From Pseudomonadota bacterium (GTDB taxonomy: Bacteria > Pseudomonadota > Gammaproteobacteria > QQUJ01): DNA of 64,000 bases. The notes beneath the pieces were generated by a model, which had not been told where the DNA came from, did no database searches, and saw only the letters and a list, made by a program, of their open reading frames with translations. The stretch is taken from contig QQUJ01000010.1 in assembly GCA_008501635.1 (NCBI GenBank), forward strand, positions 731,079-795,078, in the 5' to 3' direction. Made by a program: the position numbers and the translations under genes. Shown here piece by piece: positions 35,483 through 49,549 of this stretch. The stretch's first letter is position 1. Each line of letters starts with the position of its first letter.

Positions 35483-36394
35483 ATGGGATTGCGAATCACG
35501 CTCGATGCGTTAGCGGTGCTCGATGCCATCGAGCGCAAGGGAAGTTTTGCCGCGGCCGCGACCGAGCTGCACCGGGTGCCTTCGGCAATAACCTATACCG
35601 TCCAGAAGCTGGAGCAGGATATCGATGCATTGTTGTTTGATCGTCGTGGCCATCGCGCGCAACTGACCGCCGCAGGGCGCAAATTGCTCGAAGATGGGCG
35701 CCACCTGCTGCGGGCCGCAAGCGAGTTGGAGTGCGCCGTCAAGCGAGTGGCCACCGGCTGGGAGAGCACCTTGACCTTGGCCGTGGGCGATATCTATCCC
35801 ATAACCCGCCTCTTTCCGCTGTTGGCCCGGTTCTACGCTGAGCAACGCGGTACGGAGATTCGGCTGCTGCGCGAAATGCTCTCGGGCGTGTGGGATGCCC
35901 TGCTGTCGGGCCGTGCGGATATTGCCATCGCCGCAACGGGCACGGGCCCGGCCGGCGGCGGCATAAGCACCCGACCTCTGGGTGAGGTGGCATTCGTGTT
36001 CGTGATGGCGCCCCACCATCCCTTGGCTTTGCTGCCAGAACCGCTGGCCGAGGCAGATCTCCTTGGTCACCGCGCCATCGCCGCAGCTGACAGTTCGCGG
36101 AATCTACCCCCGGTCACGTCGGCGTTACTGAAAGGGCAGGAGGTGTTTACGGTGCCGGACCTCGCCGCCAAGATCGAAGCGCATCGCTACGGCCTGGGCG
36201 TCGGGTCGGTACCGCGCTTCATGGTGACCGAGGATCTGGCGACGGGGCGTCTGCTGGAGCGTCGGGTTGAATCCGACGTCCCTCACCCGCAGATCTGCCT
36301 GGCCTGGCGCACCCGTGAGAAGGGTAAAGCGCTCAAGTGGTTTCTGGAGAGCCTCGAGGACGAATCGCTCTATCGGGACATCGTGAACTCCTAG
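35483..36394 (+). CDS. yhaJ: LysR-family regulator (YhaJ-like)
   Basis: 303 residues. An N-terminal winged helix (TLDALAVLDAIERKGSFAAAATELHRVPSAITYTVQKLEQDI) and a LysR substrate domain from about residue 90. The location between yqjF/yqjG-like genes and a pirin gene reproduces the E. coli yqjFG-yhaHJK set, where YhaJ activates these genes in response to nitroaromatic or quinone compounds. ATG 35483 has GGAG 7 bases upstream; the track-open extension to 35450 lacks a site. It converges with the pirin gene. Confidence 0.92.
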   Translation: MGLRITLDALAVLDAIERKGSFAAAATELHRVPSAITYTVQKLEQDIDALLFDRRGHRAQLTAAGRKLLEDGRHLLRAASELECAVKRVATGWESTLTLAVGDIYPITRLFPLLARFYAEQRGTEIRLLREMLSGVWDALLSGRADIAIAATGTGPAGGGISTRPLGEVAFVFVMAPHHPLALLPEPLAEADLLGHRAIAAADSSRNLPPVTSALLKGQEVFTVPDLAAKIEAHRYGLGVGSVPRFMVTEDLATGRLLERRVESDVPHPQICLAWRTREKGKALKWFLESLEDESLYRDIVNS

Positions 36395-36519
36395 CCCCTA
36401 TGTTGCCCCGAGCAGGACAAACCGTAACCGTGCTTCCACCAGGCGCTGATCTCGCGTCAACCATCTGATCAGGAGTGCAGTTCCTGTTCTCGGCGGTCCG
36501 CCTTCGCGCGGTATGCGGG

Positions 36520-37218
36520 CTAGGGCAGCTCAAACAGCAGGACTTCGGCGCCGTGGCCGTTACTGAGTCGGATTTCAGGCTCAGCGGTTATCGTCGCACC
36601 ATCGCCGGCCTGCAATGCTACGCCGTTGATGCTCACGGTGCCGGCGGCGACCTGTGCGTAATAGTGCAGGCCTGCCTTCGTAGAGTGAGTATCCACTTCG
36701 TTGCCATCCACCAGGGCGCAATAGAGTCGGGCGTTCTGGTGGATGGTTACCGAGCCCGCCTCTCCGTCCGGGGAGGCAACCAGTCGCAGCCGCCCACGTT
36801 TTTCGGCCTCGGGAAACAGGGTCTGCTCGTAGCTTGGTGCAATCCCGGTCACATCGGGCTGAATCCAGATCTGCAGGAAGTGCACCGGTTCGCTGTCCGA
36901 GGCATTGAATTCACTGTGGGTGACGCCGGTGCCGGCGCTCATGCGCTGGATTTCACCCGGGCGGATCACCGAGGAATTGCCCATGCTGTCTTTGTGCCGC
37001 AAGGAGCCCTCCAGCACGTAGCTGATGATCTCCATGTCCTGGTGATCGTGGGGCGCAAAGCCGCCGCTGGGAGAGACGCGGTCTTCGTTGATGACCCGTA
37101 ACACAGAGACGCCCATGTGCGCCGGATCGTAGTAGCCGCCAAACGAGAAGGAGTGGTAGCTGTCCAGCCAACCATGATTGACGTGGCCGCGCTCCTGGCT
37201 TTTTCGGGTGATGAGCAT
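36520..37218 (-). CDS. yhaK: Pirin family protein (YhaK-like)
   Basis: 232-residue bicupin. The N-terminal signature RGHVNHGWLDSYHSFSFGGYYDPAHMG and GGFAPHDHQDMEIISYVLEGSLRHKDSMGN with metal-binding His residues is complete, followed by VIRPGEIQRMSAGTGVTHSEFN. Some pirins act as quercetin 2,3-dioxygenases; YhaK in E. coli is a redox-sensitive member. It converges with the yhaJ-like gene. Confidence 0.95.
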   Translation of the reverse strand: MLITRKSQERGHVNHGWLDSYHSFSFGGYYDPAHMGVSVLRVINEDRVSPSGGFAPHDHQDMEIISYVLEGSLRHKDSMGNSSVIRPGEIQRMSAGTGVTHSEFNASDSEPVHFLQIWIQPDVTGIAPSYEQTLFPEAEKRGRLRLVASPDGEAGSVTIHQNARLYCALVDGNEVDTHSTKAGLHYYAQVAAGTVSINGVALQAGDGATITAEPEIRLSNGHGAEVLLFELP

Positions 37219-37314
37219 GTTGTTATCCTCAAGATGTTCAAATTAATCAATGAATGACGGAACTGTAGTCCGGCCAATGAACGATTGTTAGAAGGTAATC
37301 CTGGTCAAATCATT

Positions 37315-37346
37315 CAATATTTCAGAATAACCTTTCTGAAATATTG
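37315..37346. promoter_or_regulatory. Perfect 13-bp inverted repeat, candidate operator
   Basis: CAATATTTCAGAA and TTCTGAAATATTG flank a TAACCT spacer. It lies about 100 bases upstream of the divergent pirin gene start and about 170 bases upstream of the putative gltB promoter. The arms contain T-N11-A spacing, so a YhaJ-like regulator is a candidate binder. There is no T tract, so a terminator is unlikely. Confidence 0.55.
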
Positions 37347-37487
37347 GCTGAGGGCCTCAAGACATCGAGTCGCAGGGACAATTCACCGTCGTCGCGGATT
37401 CTCCCCGGGGTCCAGCCGGGTAATAGGCGGGCGGGTTGGGATCGGTTGCATTACCAAGCAAATTGATAAGGATACTCCGATGGTGAA

Positions 37488-37517
37488 GTGACGCCGGTCG
37501 CGCTTCTATCGTACAAT
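37488..37517 (+). promoter_or_regulatory. Candidate sigma-70 promoter of gltBD
   Basis: GTGACG (37488-37493) and TACAAT (37512-37517) are separated by 18 bases. This would give a leader of about 300 bases before gltB. The -35 is weak, the -10 good. Confidence 0.4.
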
Positions 37518-37823
37518 CGACCGTTCCGCCCGCCTGGGCGGGAGTGTCGAAAGGGACTCCCCGTTGCCGTGAGCAGGCCGCCCAGTGAGGCGGAGATGGC
37601 TGAGGAGTTCAATGGCGTGGGCCCGATCAAAGGGACACGGCGTGGAAGGCTGGCATTGTTCCGAGGAGGATTGACAACAATCGGACACAGGCGCCGCTTT
37701 CGCCGACTATGTTTTCACACGGTTTTTAGACAGTTAGAGTTACGTCCGCGCATGGGAATTCGGACGCAGGATCCTGCGGCCCTGCTGCGAGCCGGTGCCG
37801 GTAGATTGGGAGTGGAACGCGTG

Positions 37824-42479
<4,656 letters not shown>

Positions 42480-42484
42480 TCGAT

Positions 42485-43924
42485 ATGGGCAAGCCAACAG
42501 GGTTCCTGGAGATCAAACGCCGCGACCGCGCCTACGCGCCAGTCAGCGAGCGCAAGAAGGGTTACACCGAGTTTGTCATCCCGCTGCGCGAGGACGAAGT
42601 GAGTCAGCAGGGTGCGCGCTGCATGGATTGCGGCATTCCGTTCTGCCACCAGGGCTGCCCGGTCGACAACATCATCCCGGATTTCAACGACCTCGTTTAC
42701 CACCATCAGTGGCGCGATGCGCTGGATGTACTCCACTCCACCAACAACTTTCCGGAGTTTACCGGGCGCGTCTGCCCGGCTCCCTGCGAAGAGGCCTGCA
42801 CGCTGAATCTGCAGGATTCGCCCGTCACCATCAAGACCATCGAGTATTCGATCATCGAGAAGGGTTGGGAGATGGGTTGGGTGCGACCTCAGATCCCGAT
42901 ACGGCGCACAGGCAAGAAGGTGGCGGTCATCGGCTCGGGTCCGGCGGGTTTGGCGTGCGCCCAGCAGCTGGCGCGCGCCGGTCATCGGGTCATCGTCTAC
43001 GAAAAGAACGCGAAGGTGGGTGGGCTGCTGCGCTACGGGATACCGGATTTCAAACTCGAAAAAGGCGTGATCGATCGCCGCCTTGCGCAGATGCAAGCGG
43101 AGGGGGTGCGCTTTCGGGTCAACAGTCACGTCGGCGTCAATGTGCCCGTCGACAAGCTGATGGTGGAGTTCGACGCCCTGGTACTTGCCGGCGGCTCCGA
43201 GCAGCCACGTGCTCTCCCCGTTCCAGGCAGCGACCTCGATGGTGTGCATTTCGCCATGGATTTCCTGGTGCAGCAAAACCGGCGTGTGGGCGGTGAAGTG
43301 ATTAACGGCGGACCACAATTCACGGCTGCGGGTAAGGATGTGGTCGTCATCGGCGGTGGCGACACCGGTGCCGATTGCGTAGGCACATCCAACCGCCAGG
43401 GCGCCGCTTCGGTCACACAGATCGAACTGATGCCCAAGCCACCGGAGCGGGCCGACAAATCGGTCACCTGGCCCAATTGGCCCATGCGTCTGCGTACCTC
43501 CACCTCGCATGAGGAGGGGTGCGAACGCGATTGGGCGGTCGCCACCAAAGGCTTCAAAGGCGAGAACGGCAAGGTCACGGCGCTGCTCGGCGTGCGCGTT
43601 GAATGGGTGCAGGAGCAAGGTCAGTGGCAGATGAAAGAGATTGCCGGCAGTGAGTTCGAGATCAAGGCCGATCTGGTGCTGCTGGCGATGGGATTCGTCA
43701 ATCCGGTGCATGAAGGCATGCTGGATGCACTCGGGGTGGGATACGATCCGCGCGGCAACGTCGCAGCCGATACTCAGAGCTATCGCACCAGTGTGGACAA
43801 GGTGTTCACGGCTGGCGATATGCGTCGTGGACAATCGCTGATTGTCTGGGCGATACGTGAAGGGCGGCAGGCGGCGCGTGCGGTCGACGAATACCTCATG
43901 GGTCGGAGCGAATTACCGAGCTGA
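42485..43924 (+). CDS. gltD: Glutamate synthase (NADPH), small subunit
   Basis: 479-residue GOGAT beta subunit that passes electrons from NADPH through FAD and 4Fe-4S clusters to GltB. N-terminal cluster cysteines lie in [18 protein letters not shown] near 45-60 and CPAPCEEAC near 98. The FAD motif is [14 protein letters not shown] near 146 and the NADPH motif [13 protein letters not shown] near 286. A C-terminal [17 protein letters not shown] is present. ATG 42485 is used; the TTG at 42476 overlaps the gltB stop. Confidence 0.97.
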   Translation: MGKPTGFLEIKRRDRAYAPVSERKKGYTEFVIPLREDEVSQQGARCMDCGIPFCHQGCPVDNIIPDFNDLVYHHQWRDALDVLHSTNNFPEFTGRVCPAPCEEACTLNLQDSPVTIKTIEYSIIEKGWEMGWVRPQIPIRRTGKKVAVIGSGPAGLACAQQLARAGHRVIVYEKNAKVGGLLRYGIPDFKLEKGVIDRRLAQMQAEGVRFRVNSHVGVNVPVDKLMVEFDALVLAGGSEQPRALPVPGSDLDGVHFAMDFLVQQNRRVGGEVINGGPQFTAAGKDVVVIGGGDTGADCVGTSNRQGAASVTQIELMPKPPERADKSVTWPNWPMRLRTSTSHEEGCERDWAVATKGFKGENGKVTALLGVRVEWVQEQGQWQMKEIAGSEFEIKADLVLLAMGFVNPVHEGMLDALGVGYDPRGNVAADTQSYRTSVDKVFTAGDMRRGQSLIVWAIREGRQAARAVDEYLMGRSELPS

Positions 43925-44119
43925 TTGGGTCTGTACTCGCTCCGTGCACGGTGTCGCGGTTTGAACGGTGCGATGTGGTGATAATGGCCATGCCATATCG
44001 TCTTTTTAATAGGTGCCGGGTCATACGTACCGGCTACAGATCATGAGTAACCGAGTCGTCAGAGATTGCACGGTGAGCGACGCCTGCAGTGCATAAGGTA
44101 TGTCTTCCAGTAGGCGCAG

Positions 44120-46309
44120 ATGTCGGGTTTGAGAACGCGGATGTGTAGAGGGTATTGCCCTGTCGCTGTACTTCTGGTTTTTTCGATCCTGCCAGCGGTT
44201 AGCAAAGCGGACACGACGGTCTGGCAGGATGTGCAGACGGATACCGTGCTGTCGCGTGTCAGCGGTCCGCCGCTTTACTACCGTGCGCTGAGTGCGGATA
44301 CCGCACTGTTGCAAGCGCAACTCGACGCCGCACCCAGAGAGTTCGCCTCCAGTCACGGCGCCGAGTTGAGCCTGCCGTTCCCGGACGGCACGTTTCAACG
44401 CTTCGAAATTGTGGAATCGCCGATCATGGAACCGGGCCTGGCGGCGCGCTATCCCGAAATTCGCACCTATCGCGCGATCGGCCTCGACGACCCTACCGCC
44501 AGCGGGCGACTCGATATCACGCCCCAGGGTTTTCATGCCATGGTCATCGGCGCCTCTGAAACGCTGTATATCGATCCTGATGGAGATGCTGGTCACTACC
44601 GCAGTTACTTCAAGCACGACTACGGCCGTGCACTTGGCCGTGGGACCGATGGTCGTTCGATGTGTTTGGTCGAAGGTTCCGAAGAGGGTGATTTGGCCAG
44701 TTCTGAAGGGCGCGGCGTTGCGTTACCTCGGACCGGTGATCAGTTGCGCACCTATCGCCTGGCTGTGGCTGCAACCGGCGAGTACACCGCTTTTCATGGC
44801 GGAAGCGTATCTTCAGCGCTTGCCGCGATTGTTACGGCCATTAATCGCGTCAATCAGATCTATGGCAGGGATACGGCACTCGGATTCATTCTGGTCTCCA
44901 ACAACGACTCCATCATCTATACCAATGCGGCGTCGGATCCTTATGACAACAGCAATGCGAGTGTGATAGTCGCCCAGAATCAGGCCAATCTGGACGCCGT
45001 CATTGGCTCATCGAATTACGATATCGGCCATGTATTCAGCACCGGTAGCGGTGGCCTGGCGGGGCTTGGGGTTGCGTGTAACAATTCGATGAAGGCGGCA
45101 GGTACGACCGGCTTGCCCAGCCCTACTGGAGATCCCTTCCATATCGACTATGTGGCGCACGAAATTGGCCACCAGATGGGTGCCAATCACACCTTTAACG
45201 GCACCACCTCAAACTGTGTTGCGCCCAATCGCAACGCTGCGACGGCTTACGAGCCAGGTAGCGGCTCCACCGTGATGGCTTATGCAGGTATCTGTGGTTT
45301 AGAAAACCTGCAGTCCAGCAGTGATGCGACTTTTCATGCCGCGAGTATTGCTGAAATCAACACCTATGTGGTGGGGGCTGGCGCGTGTTTCTCCAACTCG
45401 GCAACCGGTAACAGTGCACCGACGGTTAACGCTGGCGGCAATTTCACGATACCCCGGCAGACGCCGTTTGTTCTCACAGCCAATCCGGCCACCATGGATC
45501 CCGATGGACACGCGCTGTCGTATCAATGGGATGAGATGGATGTCGGTACTGCTACGACCAGTGGAACGGGTGGAACTATTGGAACTGACCTGGGTAGCAA
45601 TGCGTTGTTCCGGTCATATCTGCCCAAAGACGTTTCTCATCGACATTTCCCGCGCCTGGCCGACCAGCTGACCAACATCCCCAATATCGGTGAGACGCTC
45701 CCCTCCACAGCACGCACTCTGAATTTTCGTTTGACAGCGCGCGATGGCAGGTATGGGGTCGACGAAGATGATATGCAGGTTGTCGTTCACAGTGGAGCTG
45801 GTCCATTCACTGTGGTTTTTCCGAATGGAGGAGAGAATCTGGCGGCTCCATTCGGTACGGTGAATGTAACGTGGAACGTTGCCAGTACCAACCTGGCACC
45901 GGTGAGCTGTGCGAATGTGGATATTGAGCTTTTGACCTTTAATGCCAGCCATACAAGTTACTGCTCGACACTCCTGGCGGACGACACTGCCAATGACGGA
46001 ATAGAGAACGGGCTTTTGGTAACGACCGCAAATAACGCAAATGCCAGAATCAGAATCAGTTGTAGCACGAATATTTTCTACGACATCTCGAACTCGGACA
46101 TCACGATATCGGGTGCTGCCTCGTCGGAGCCAACAAACTGTGTCACTACCGATGGGTCGAACCGCGAACACGGAACGGTGTCTGTCGATGCCGGTACGAA
46201 TCTCAGCAGTGGCGGAGGTGGTGGCGGAGGTGCGTTTGGGCCCTGGTCGCTGGCGTTACTCGGTCTGTTGTTGGGATTGCACCGCCGCTTCAGAACCCGC
46301 AGCGTTTGA
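44120..46309 (+). CDS. Secreted reprolysin-like zinc metalloprotease with GlyGly-CTERM signal
   Basis: 729-residue precursor. A signal peptide (VAVLLVFSILPAVSKA) leads to a propeptide-like region, then a metzincin catalytic domain. The zinc site is HEIGHQMGANH with His347, Glu348, His351 and His357. A Met-turn-like GSTVMAYAGICG follows. Past about residue 430 come Ig-like folds (SAPTVNAGGNFTIP, NPATMDPDGHALSYQWDE, FPNGGENLAAPFGTVNVTWNV). The C-terminus is eight glycines, a hydrophobic helix (AFGPWSLALLGLLLGL) and a basic tail HRRFRTRSV: a GlyGly-CTERM signal, processed by rhombosortase before or during type II secretion. The ribosome site is weak; Met 44141 is an alternative start. The last 20 bases overlap a convergent lipoprotein gene. 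Confidence 0.9.
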   Translation: MSGLRTRMCRGYCPVAVLLVFSILPAVSKADTTVWQDVQTDTVLSRVSGPPLYYRALSADTALLQAQLDAAPREFASSHGAELSLPFPDGTFQRFEIVESPIMEPGLAARYPEIRTYRAIGLDDPTASGRLDITPQGFHAMVIGASETLYIDPDGDAGHYRSYFKHDYGRALGRGTDGRSMCLVEGSEEGDLASSEGRGVALPRTGDQLRTYRLAVAATGEYTAFHGGSVSSALAAIVTAINRVNQIYGRDTALGFILVSNNDSIIYTNAASDPYDNSNASVIVAQNQANLDAVIGSSNYDIGHVFSTGSGGLAGLGVACNNSMKAAGTTGLPSPTGDPFHIDYVAHEIGHQMGANHTFNGTTSNCVAPNRNAATAYEPGSGSTVMAYAGICGLENLQSSSDATFHAASIAEINTYVVGAGACFSNSATGNSAPTVNAGGNFTIPRQTPFVLTANPATMDPDGHALSYQWDEMDVGTATTSGTGGTIGTDLGSNALFRSYLPKDVSHRHFPRLADQLTNIPNIGETLPSTARTLNFRLTARDGRYGVDEDDMQVVVHSGAGPFTVVFPNGGENLAAPFGTVNVTWNVASTNLAPVSCANVDIELLTFNASHTSYCSTLLADDTANDGIENGLLVTTANNANARIRISCSTNIFYDISNSDITISGAASSEPTNCVTTDGSNREHGTVSVDAGTNLSSGGGGGGGAFGPWSLALLGLLLGLHRRFRTRSV

Positions 46310-46670
46310 CCACGATACGGTTGTAGTGCTCGGCGTACCGGTGTACCGCTTGAAGTAGATGCAGATGGCGTTCTCCCCGGACAACGTCGGTGGATCCAGG
46401 TAGAATCTTTTCGCCGCAGGATTGGCGAATTCTGGACCCATCCTCGACTGCCAGCCCCGGGACGCTCTGTCCCCGGCCGGCGGGCACGAAGACCCGAAAG
46501 TCGCCGGCCAGAATTGCTTTCTCCGCATCAGCTTTCGCGTCAGCGCTCTCCACCCAGACCAGTGCTTGCAGGGCTTGTGCTGTGGCTTGATCGGCGTGCA
46601 TCTCATTGGCGGATGGCACACAGGCGTGTACCGTCAGTGCCAAGGCAATCATCACCACTATTCGTCCCAT
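46290..46670 (-). CDS. Small putative lipoprotein
   Basis: 126 residues. The N-terminus IVVMIALALTVHAC is a lipoprotein signal with Cys17 as lipidated residue. The mature part is helical at first (ADQATAQALQALVWVESADAKADAEKAILAGDFRVFV), then carries two further Cys residues (SCGEKILPG, KRCGF). RHLHLLQAVHRYAEHYNRIV resembles a helix common in small periplasmic proteins. A much longer open frame to 47219 is rejected because it runs antisense to the next gene and would bury the lipobox. It converges with and overlaps the protease gene. Confidence 0.7.
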   Translation of the reverse strand: MGRIVVMIALALTVHACVPSANEMHADQATAQALQALVWVESADAKADAEKAILAGDFRVFVPAGRGQSVPGLAVEDGSRIRQSCGEKILPGSTDVVRGERHLHLLQAVHRYAEHYNRIVVKRCGF

Positions 46671-46823
46671 CGAATAGTGATTCCTTAAGAAACGCGCGTG
46701 TTCCATGGTTGAAGGATGATAGATTGCGCTCCTGTCGCGCGCAATCGCAAGGCGAAATCGAGACAAGGGGAGTGCCACCGCTTTTGGATATGAAACCCGG
46801 CAACGGCAGGAATAGTTGGACCG

Positions 46824-48128
46824 ATGGGGAGTAACCAGCAGCTGAAAGACGCAAGCGCCGGCTGGCTGTTGCTGGCGCTTCTTGTGCTTTCGCTCGTGAA
46901 CGGCTTCAGCAGATCGTTTCCCGCCGAATGGGCGGGGCTGGCGGGGTGGGGCGCGGGAATGCTGCTGGCCAGACGACTGAATGGCGCGTTGCGCGTTCAG
47001 GTGGTTGCCATGCTCACCGTGGGGATCGCAGGACTGGTCTGGGGAACGACGCTTGGCGTCGGCTCGCGCCTCGGTGCGGCTGTCAGCGCCAACCAGATCC
47101 TGTTGGCAATGCTGGTTGGCGTGGGTTTCCTGCGCTTGATAGCGCTCCCTGTCGCCGAGCGGCACGAGTCGTTGCCCGAGGGTAAACGCGCTATGTGGCG
47201 CACGCTGTTGGGTATCCACTTTTTCGGTGCGTTCATCAATCTCTCGGCGCTCATGATTGTCGGTGAGAGGCAGTCGGCGCGCGCGCCACTGACGCGACTA
47301 CAGGCCGTGGTATTGTCACGCGGATTTAGCACCGCGGCCAATTGGTCTCCGTTCTTTGCGGCGATGGGTGTGGCGCTGACCAGCGCCCCTGGATCGCAGT
47401 TGCAGACCCTGTCGATGGTCGGGTTACCCGTTGCGCTGGTGGCATTGGCCGTTACGGGCTTCGGACTTGGACGCGATCCTGAGGTGAACGCGTTTCGCGG
47501 GTATCCAATGCACTTCGCTGCGCTCGCTCTACCCGCACTGCTCACGGTCTGCGTGCTCGTATTGCACGAGATCTGGTCGGAGGTGCGCATCCTGACCTGG
47601 ATCTCTCTGCTCTCACCCCTGATCGCCTGCGTCGGCTTGCTGTACCGCGACGGCGCGCGTGCGCTGCCAGTGCTGTCGCGGCATGTACGGCGGGGATTGC
47701 CGCAGATGGCCGGTGAGCTGTTGCTGTTCCTGGCCGCCGGTGTTCTCGCCGCCGGAATTGCAAGTACCGCGGAGGGCCTCGGGTTGGGCGCGTTGATCAG
47801 CGACTTTGGTCCGCTGGACGCCACGGGACTGCTCGCTGTCATGATCCTTCTGGCGATCGCCGGTGTGCATCCGGTCATCAGCATTTCGGTGGCGGGCGGA
47901 ATCCTCATGCCCGTTGTCGCGGATCCAAACCTGTTGGGACTGCTCTTTCTGATGGCGTGGTCGCTGGGGCTGTGCGCTTCGCCGCTTTCGGGCATGCACC
48001 TGGCAATGCAGGGCAGATTCGGCATTCCAGGCGCTAATTTCGTAGCATGGAACATTCGTTATGTGGCTTTGATGTGGGTAGTCGATGGGTTGGTGTTGCA
48101 CGGCTACACTTGGTTGACGGGCAACTGA
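46824..48128 (+). CDS. Polytopic membrane protein, transporter-like, family unassigned
   Basis: 434 residues with about twelve hydrophobic segments and no signal peptide. Notable conserved-looking elements are SRGFSTAANWSPFFAAMGVALT in the middle, PLDATGLLAVMILLAIAGVHPVISISVAGGILMP, and LMAWSLGLCASPLSGMHLAMQGRFGI near the C-terminus. The inverted half organisation and SxxS-type loops recall the ion-transporter superfamily (TRAP large subunit/SLC13-like), but I cannot place it in a named family. It is followed after 13 bases by a small Cys-rich protein gene, possibly in the same transcript. Confidence 0.75.
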   Translation: MGSNQQLKDASAGWLLLALLVLSLVNGFSRSFPAEWAGLAGWGAGMLLARRLNGALRVQVVAMLTVGIAGLVWGTTLGVGSRLGAAVSANQILLAMLVGVGFLRLIALPVAERHESLPEGKRAMWRTLLGIHFFGAFINLSALMIVGERQSARAPLTRLQAVVLSRGFSTAANWSPFFAAMGVALTSAPGSQLQTLSMVGLPVALVALAVTGFGLGRDPEVNAFRGYPMHFAALALPALLTVCVLVLHEIWSEVRILTWISLLSPLIACVGLLYRDGARALPVLSRHVRRGLPQMAGELLLFLAAGVLAAGIASTAEGLGLGALISDFGPLDATGLLAVMILLAIAGVHPVISISVAGGILMPVVADPNLLGLLFLMAWSLGLCASPLSGMHLAMQGRFGIPGANFVAWNIRYVALMWVVDGLVLHGYTWLTGN

Positions 48129-48141
48129 CAGGGGCGACGGT

Positions 48142-48357
48142 ATGGTTGAGTGTGGCAATTGTGAGCAATGCACCCACTGGCGCTACGAGTTCAATCCCAA
48201 CCTGCAATCTTCTGATGAACAGGACGGGTTCGGGCTTTGCGAAAGCGTCGAACTGCAGAAAGACAATCCGCTGCGGGCAATCGCCCGCCTCGATGACGAA
48301 CTGGCCCATTTTCAGACGCGGCGCGAATACGGGTGCGTTATGTTTCGTGCGCGGTAG
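48142..48357 (+). CDS. Small cysteine-containing protein
   Basis: 71 residues starting MVECGNCEQCTHWRYEFN, with five Cys (three in the first ten residues, Cys-Glu-Ser in the middle, and Cys near the end in EYGCVMF). It looks like a small zinc- or redox-binding protein. No family is recognised. It is closely spaced after the membrane-protein gene and 38 bases before the GST gene, so an operon is possible. Confidence 0.6.
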   Translation: MVECGNCEQCTHWRYEFNPNLQSSDEQDGFGLCESVELQKDNPLRAIARLDDELAHFQTRREYGCVMFRAR

Positions 48358-48395
48358 GGCCGCGTGGCGATGAGGGAAGGTTGAGTGAGGACTGC

Positions 48396-49052
48396 ATGAA
48401 CAAGTTGACACTGGTAATCGGCAACAAAAATTATTCCTCCTGGTCGCTGCGGGCATGGCTCGCCGCCCGCAAATCCGGCCTGCCGTTCGATGAGGTCAAT
48501 CTCTCGCTGCTGCAACCGGCGTTCGATAACCACATCGGTGACTATACGCAGGCGGGGCGCGTGCCGGTCCTGATGGTGGATGGGGTATCGGTGTGGGACT
48601 CCCTGGCGATTTGCGAATACCTCAACGAGTGCGCCGACCATCGGTTGTGGCCGGCAGAGCGAATGGCGCGTGCCCATGCGCGCTCAGCGTGCGCCGAGAT
48701 GCATTCAGGATTCGATACGTTGCGCTCGGCCCTGCCCATGAACTGCAGGGCTCAAGGACGGAAAGTGGATGTGGGGAAAGCATTGAAACGCGATATCGAC
48801 AGGATCATGTCGGTCTGGGGTGAAGCGCGCGAGCGCTTTGGCCGCGGCGGTGGGTGGCTCTACGGTGCATTTTCCATTGCCGATGCCTTCTACGCACCCG
48901 TGGTCTTGCGCTTCAAAACCTACGACGTGCCGGTCGATGCGGTGGCGCACCGTTACATGGATCACCTGTTGGCCGATGCGGATATCCAGAAGTGGGCAGC
49001 AGACGCCGATCAGGAGTCGGAGATCCTTGAGGAGGAGGAAGCGGGTATATAG
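48396..49052 (+). CDS. Glutathione S-transferase family protein
   Basis: 218 residues. The thioredoxin-like N-domain reads LTLVIGNKNYSSWSLRAWLAARKSGLPFDEVNLSL, with SSWS as glutathione-activating serine region; GRVPVLMVDGVSVWDSLAICEYL contains the usual cis-Pro and Asp-Ser pair. The C-terminal helical domain has LYGAFSIADAFYAPVVLRFKTY. This is the family often annotated as YfcF/maleylacetoacetate-isomerase-like GST; substrate unknown. GTGAGG is the ribosome site before ATG 48396. Confidence 0.9.
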   Translation: MNKLTLVIGNKNYSSWSLRAWLAARKSGLPFDEVNLSLLQPAFDNHIGDYTQAGRVPVLMVDGVSVWDSLAICEYLNECADHRLWPAERMARAHARSACAEMHSGFDTLRSALPMNCRAQGRKVDVGKALKRDIDRIMSVWGEARERFGRGGGWLYGAFSIADAFYAPVVLRFKTYDVPVDAVAHRYMDHLLADADIQKWAADADQESEILEEEEAGI

Positions 49053-49549
49053 GGGAAGCGATGCGGTCGTCGATGGCGGAAGCCTTGTGCGTCCAACGGA
49101 ACACTGGAAATCCACGGTCTGAACGCCGTCGGATCTCCACGCACGCCGATGCTGTGAACGAGATCACCCGGGTCGAACGGGTATCAACGCTACAATGGCC
49201 ACCGTAGTCCCTGTAGCTCGATAGAGGTTCCTCAGCGCTCCTTGCGGTTGACACCTGAACTCTGTGCCTTGCTCCCAACGGGCTGCGCAGCGTTGGCCGA
49301 TGTCCGCGCAGCTTGGGAAAGAATGGCAAGCCCGGTCACGATACGTTGCAGTTCGAACGTTGCCCCCGCGGCGGCGTAGACGAAGAAATCCCAGATTGTT
49401 CGATGGTAAAACGGAAACGAGACACCGCTCCCTCCGGCACCTACCGCGCGGCGTTGGACCGTGCGCGTGCCCGGTATCGCGGTAATCCGCCGCGCCCCAG
49501 CGGATCGTGGCTGCGCCGGTGTCCGGTGTGTGGATCGATACGCAGCGCA
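49053..49549. other. Gene-free stretch
   Basis: About 500 bases. The following esterase frame is open through much of it, but the translation (Arg- and Pro-rich, with CPVCGS) has no family match and no ribosome site. Nothing else is seen. Confidence 0.45.

Larger units (their letters stand above)
37219..37823. other. Gene-free regulatory region between pirin gene and gltB
   Basis: About 600 bases between divergent genes. It contains a 13-bp perfect dyad (37315-37346), a plausible sigma-70 promoter (37488-37517) and a G+C hairpin CCCGCC-TGG-GGCGGG-like near 37527-37541. The open frame covering 37488-37823 in gltB phase encodes Arg-rich, non-homologous sequence and is taken as untranslated leader. 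Confidence 0.55.

Noticed and set aside
37488..37823. 112-codon upstream extension of gltB
   Set aside because: The catalytic Cys is normally about 20-40 residues from the start; the extension is basic and non-homologous and holds a promoter-like sequence.
46671..47219. Upstream extension of the small lipoprotein frame
   Set aside because: It runs antisense to the transporter-like gene and would bury the lipobox.
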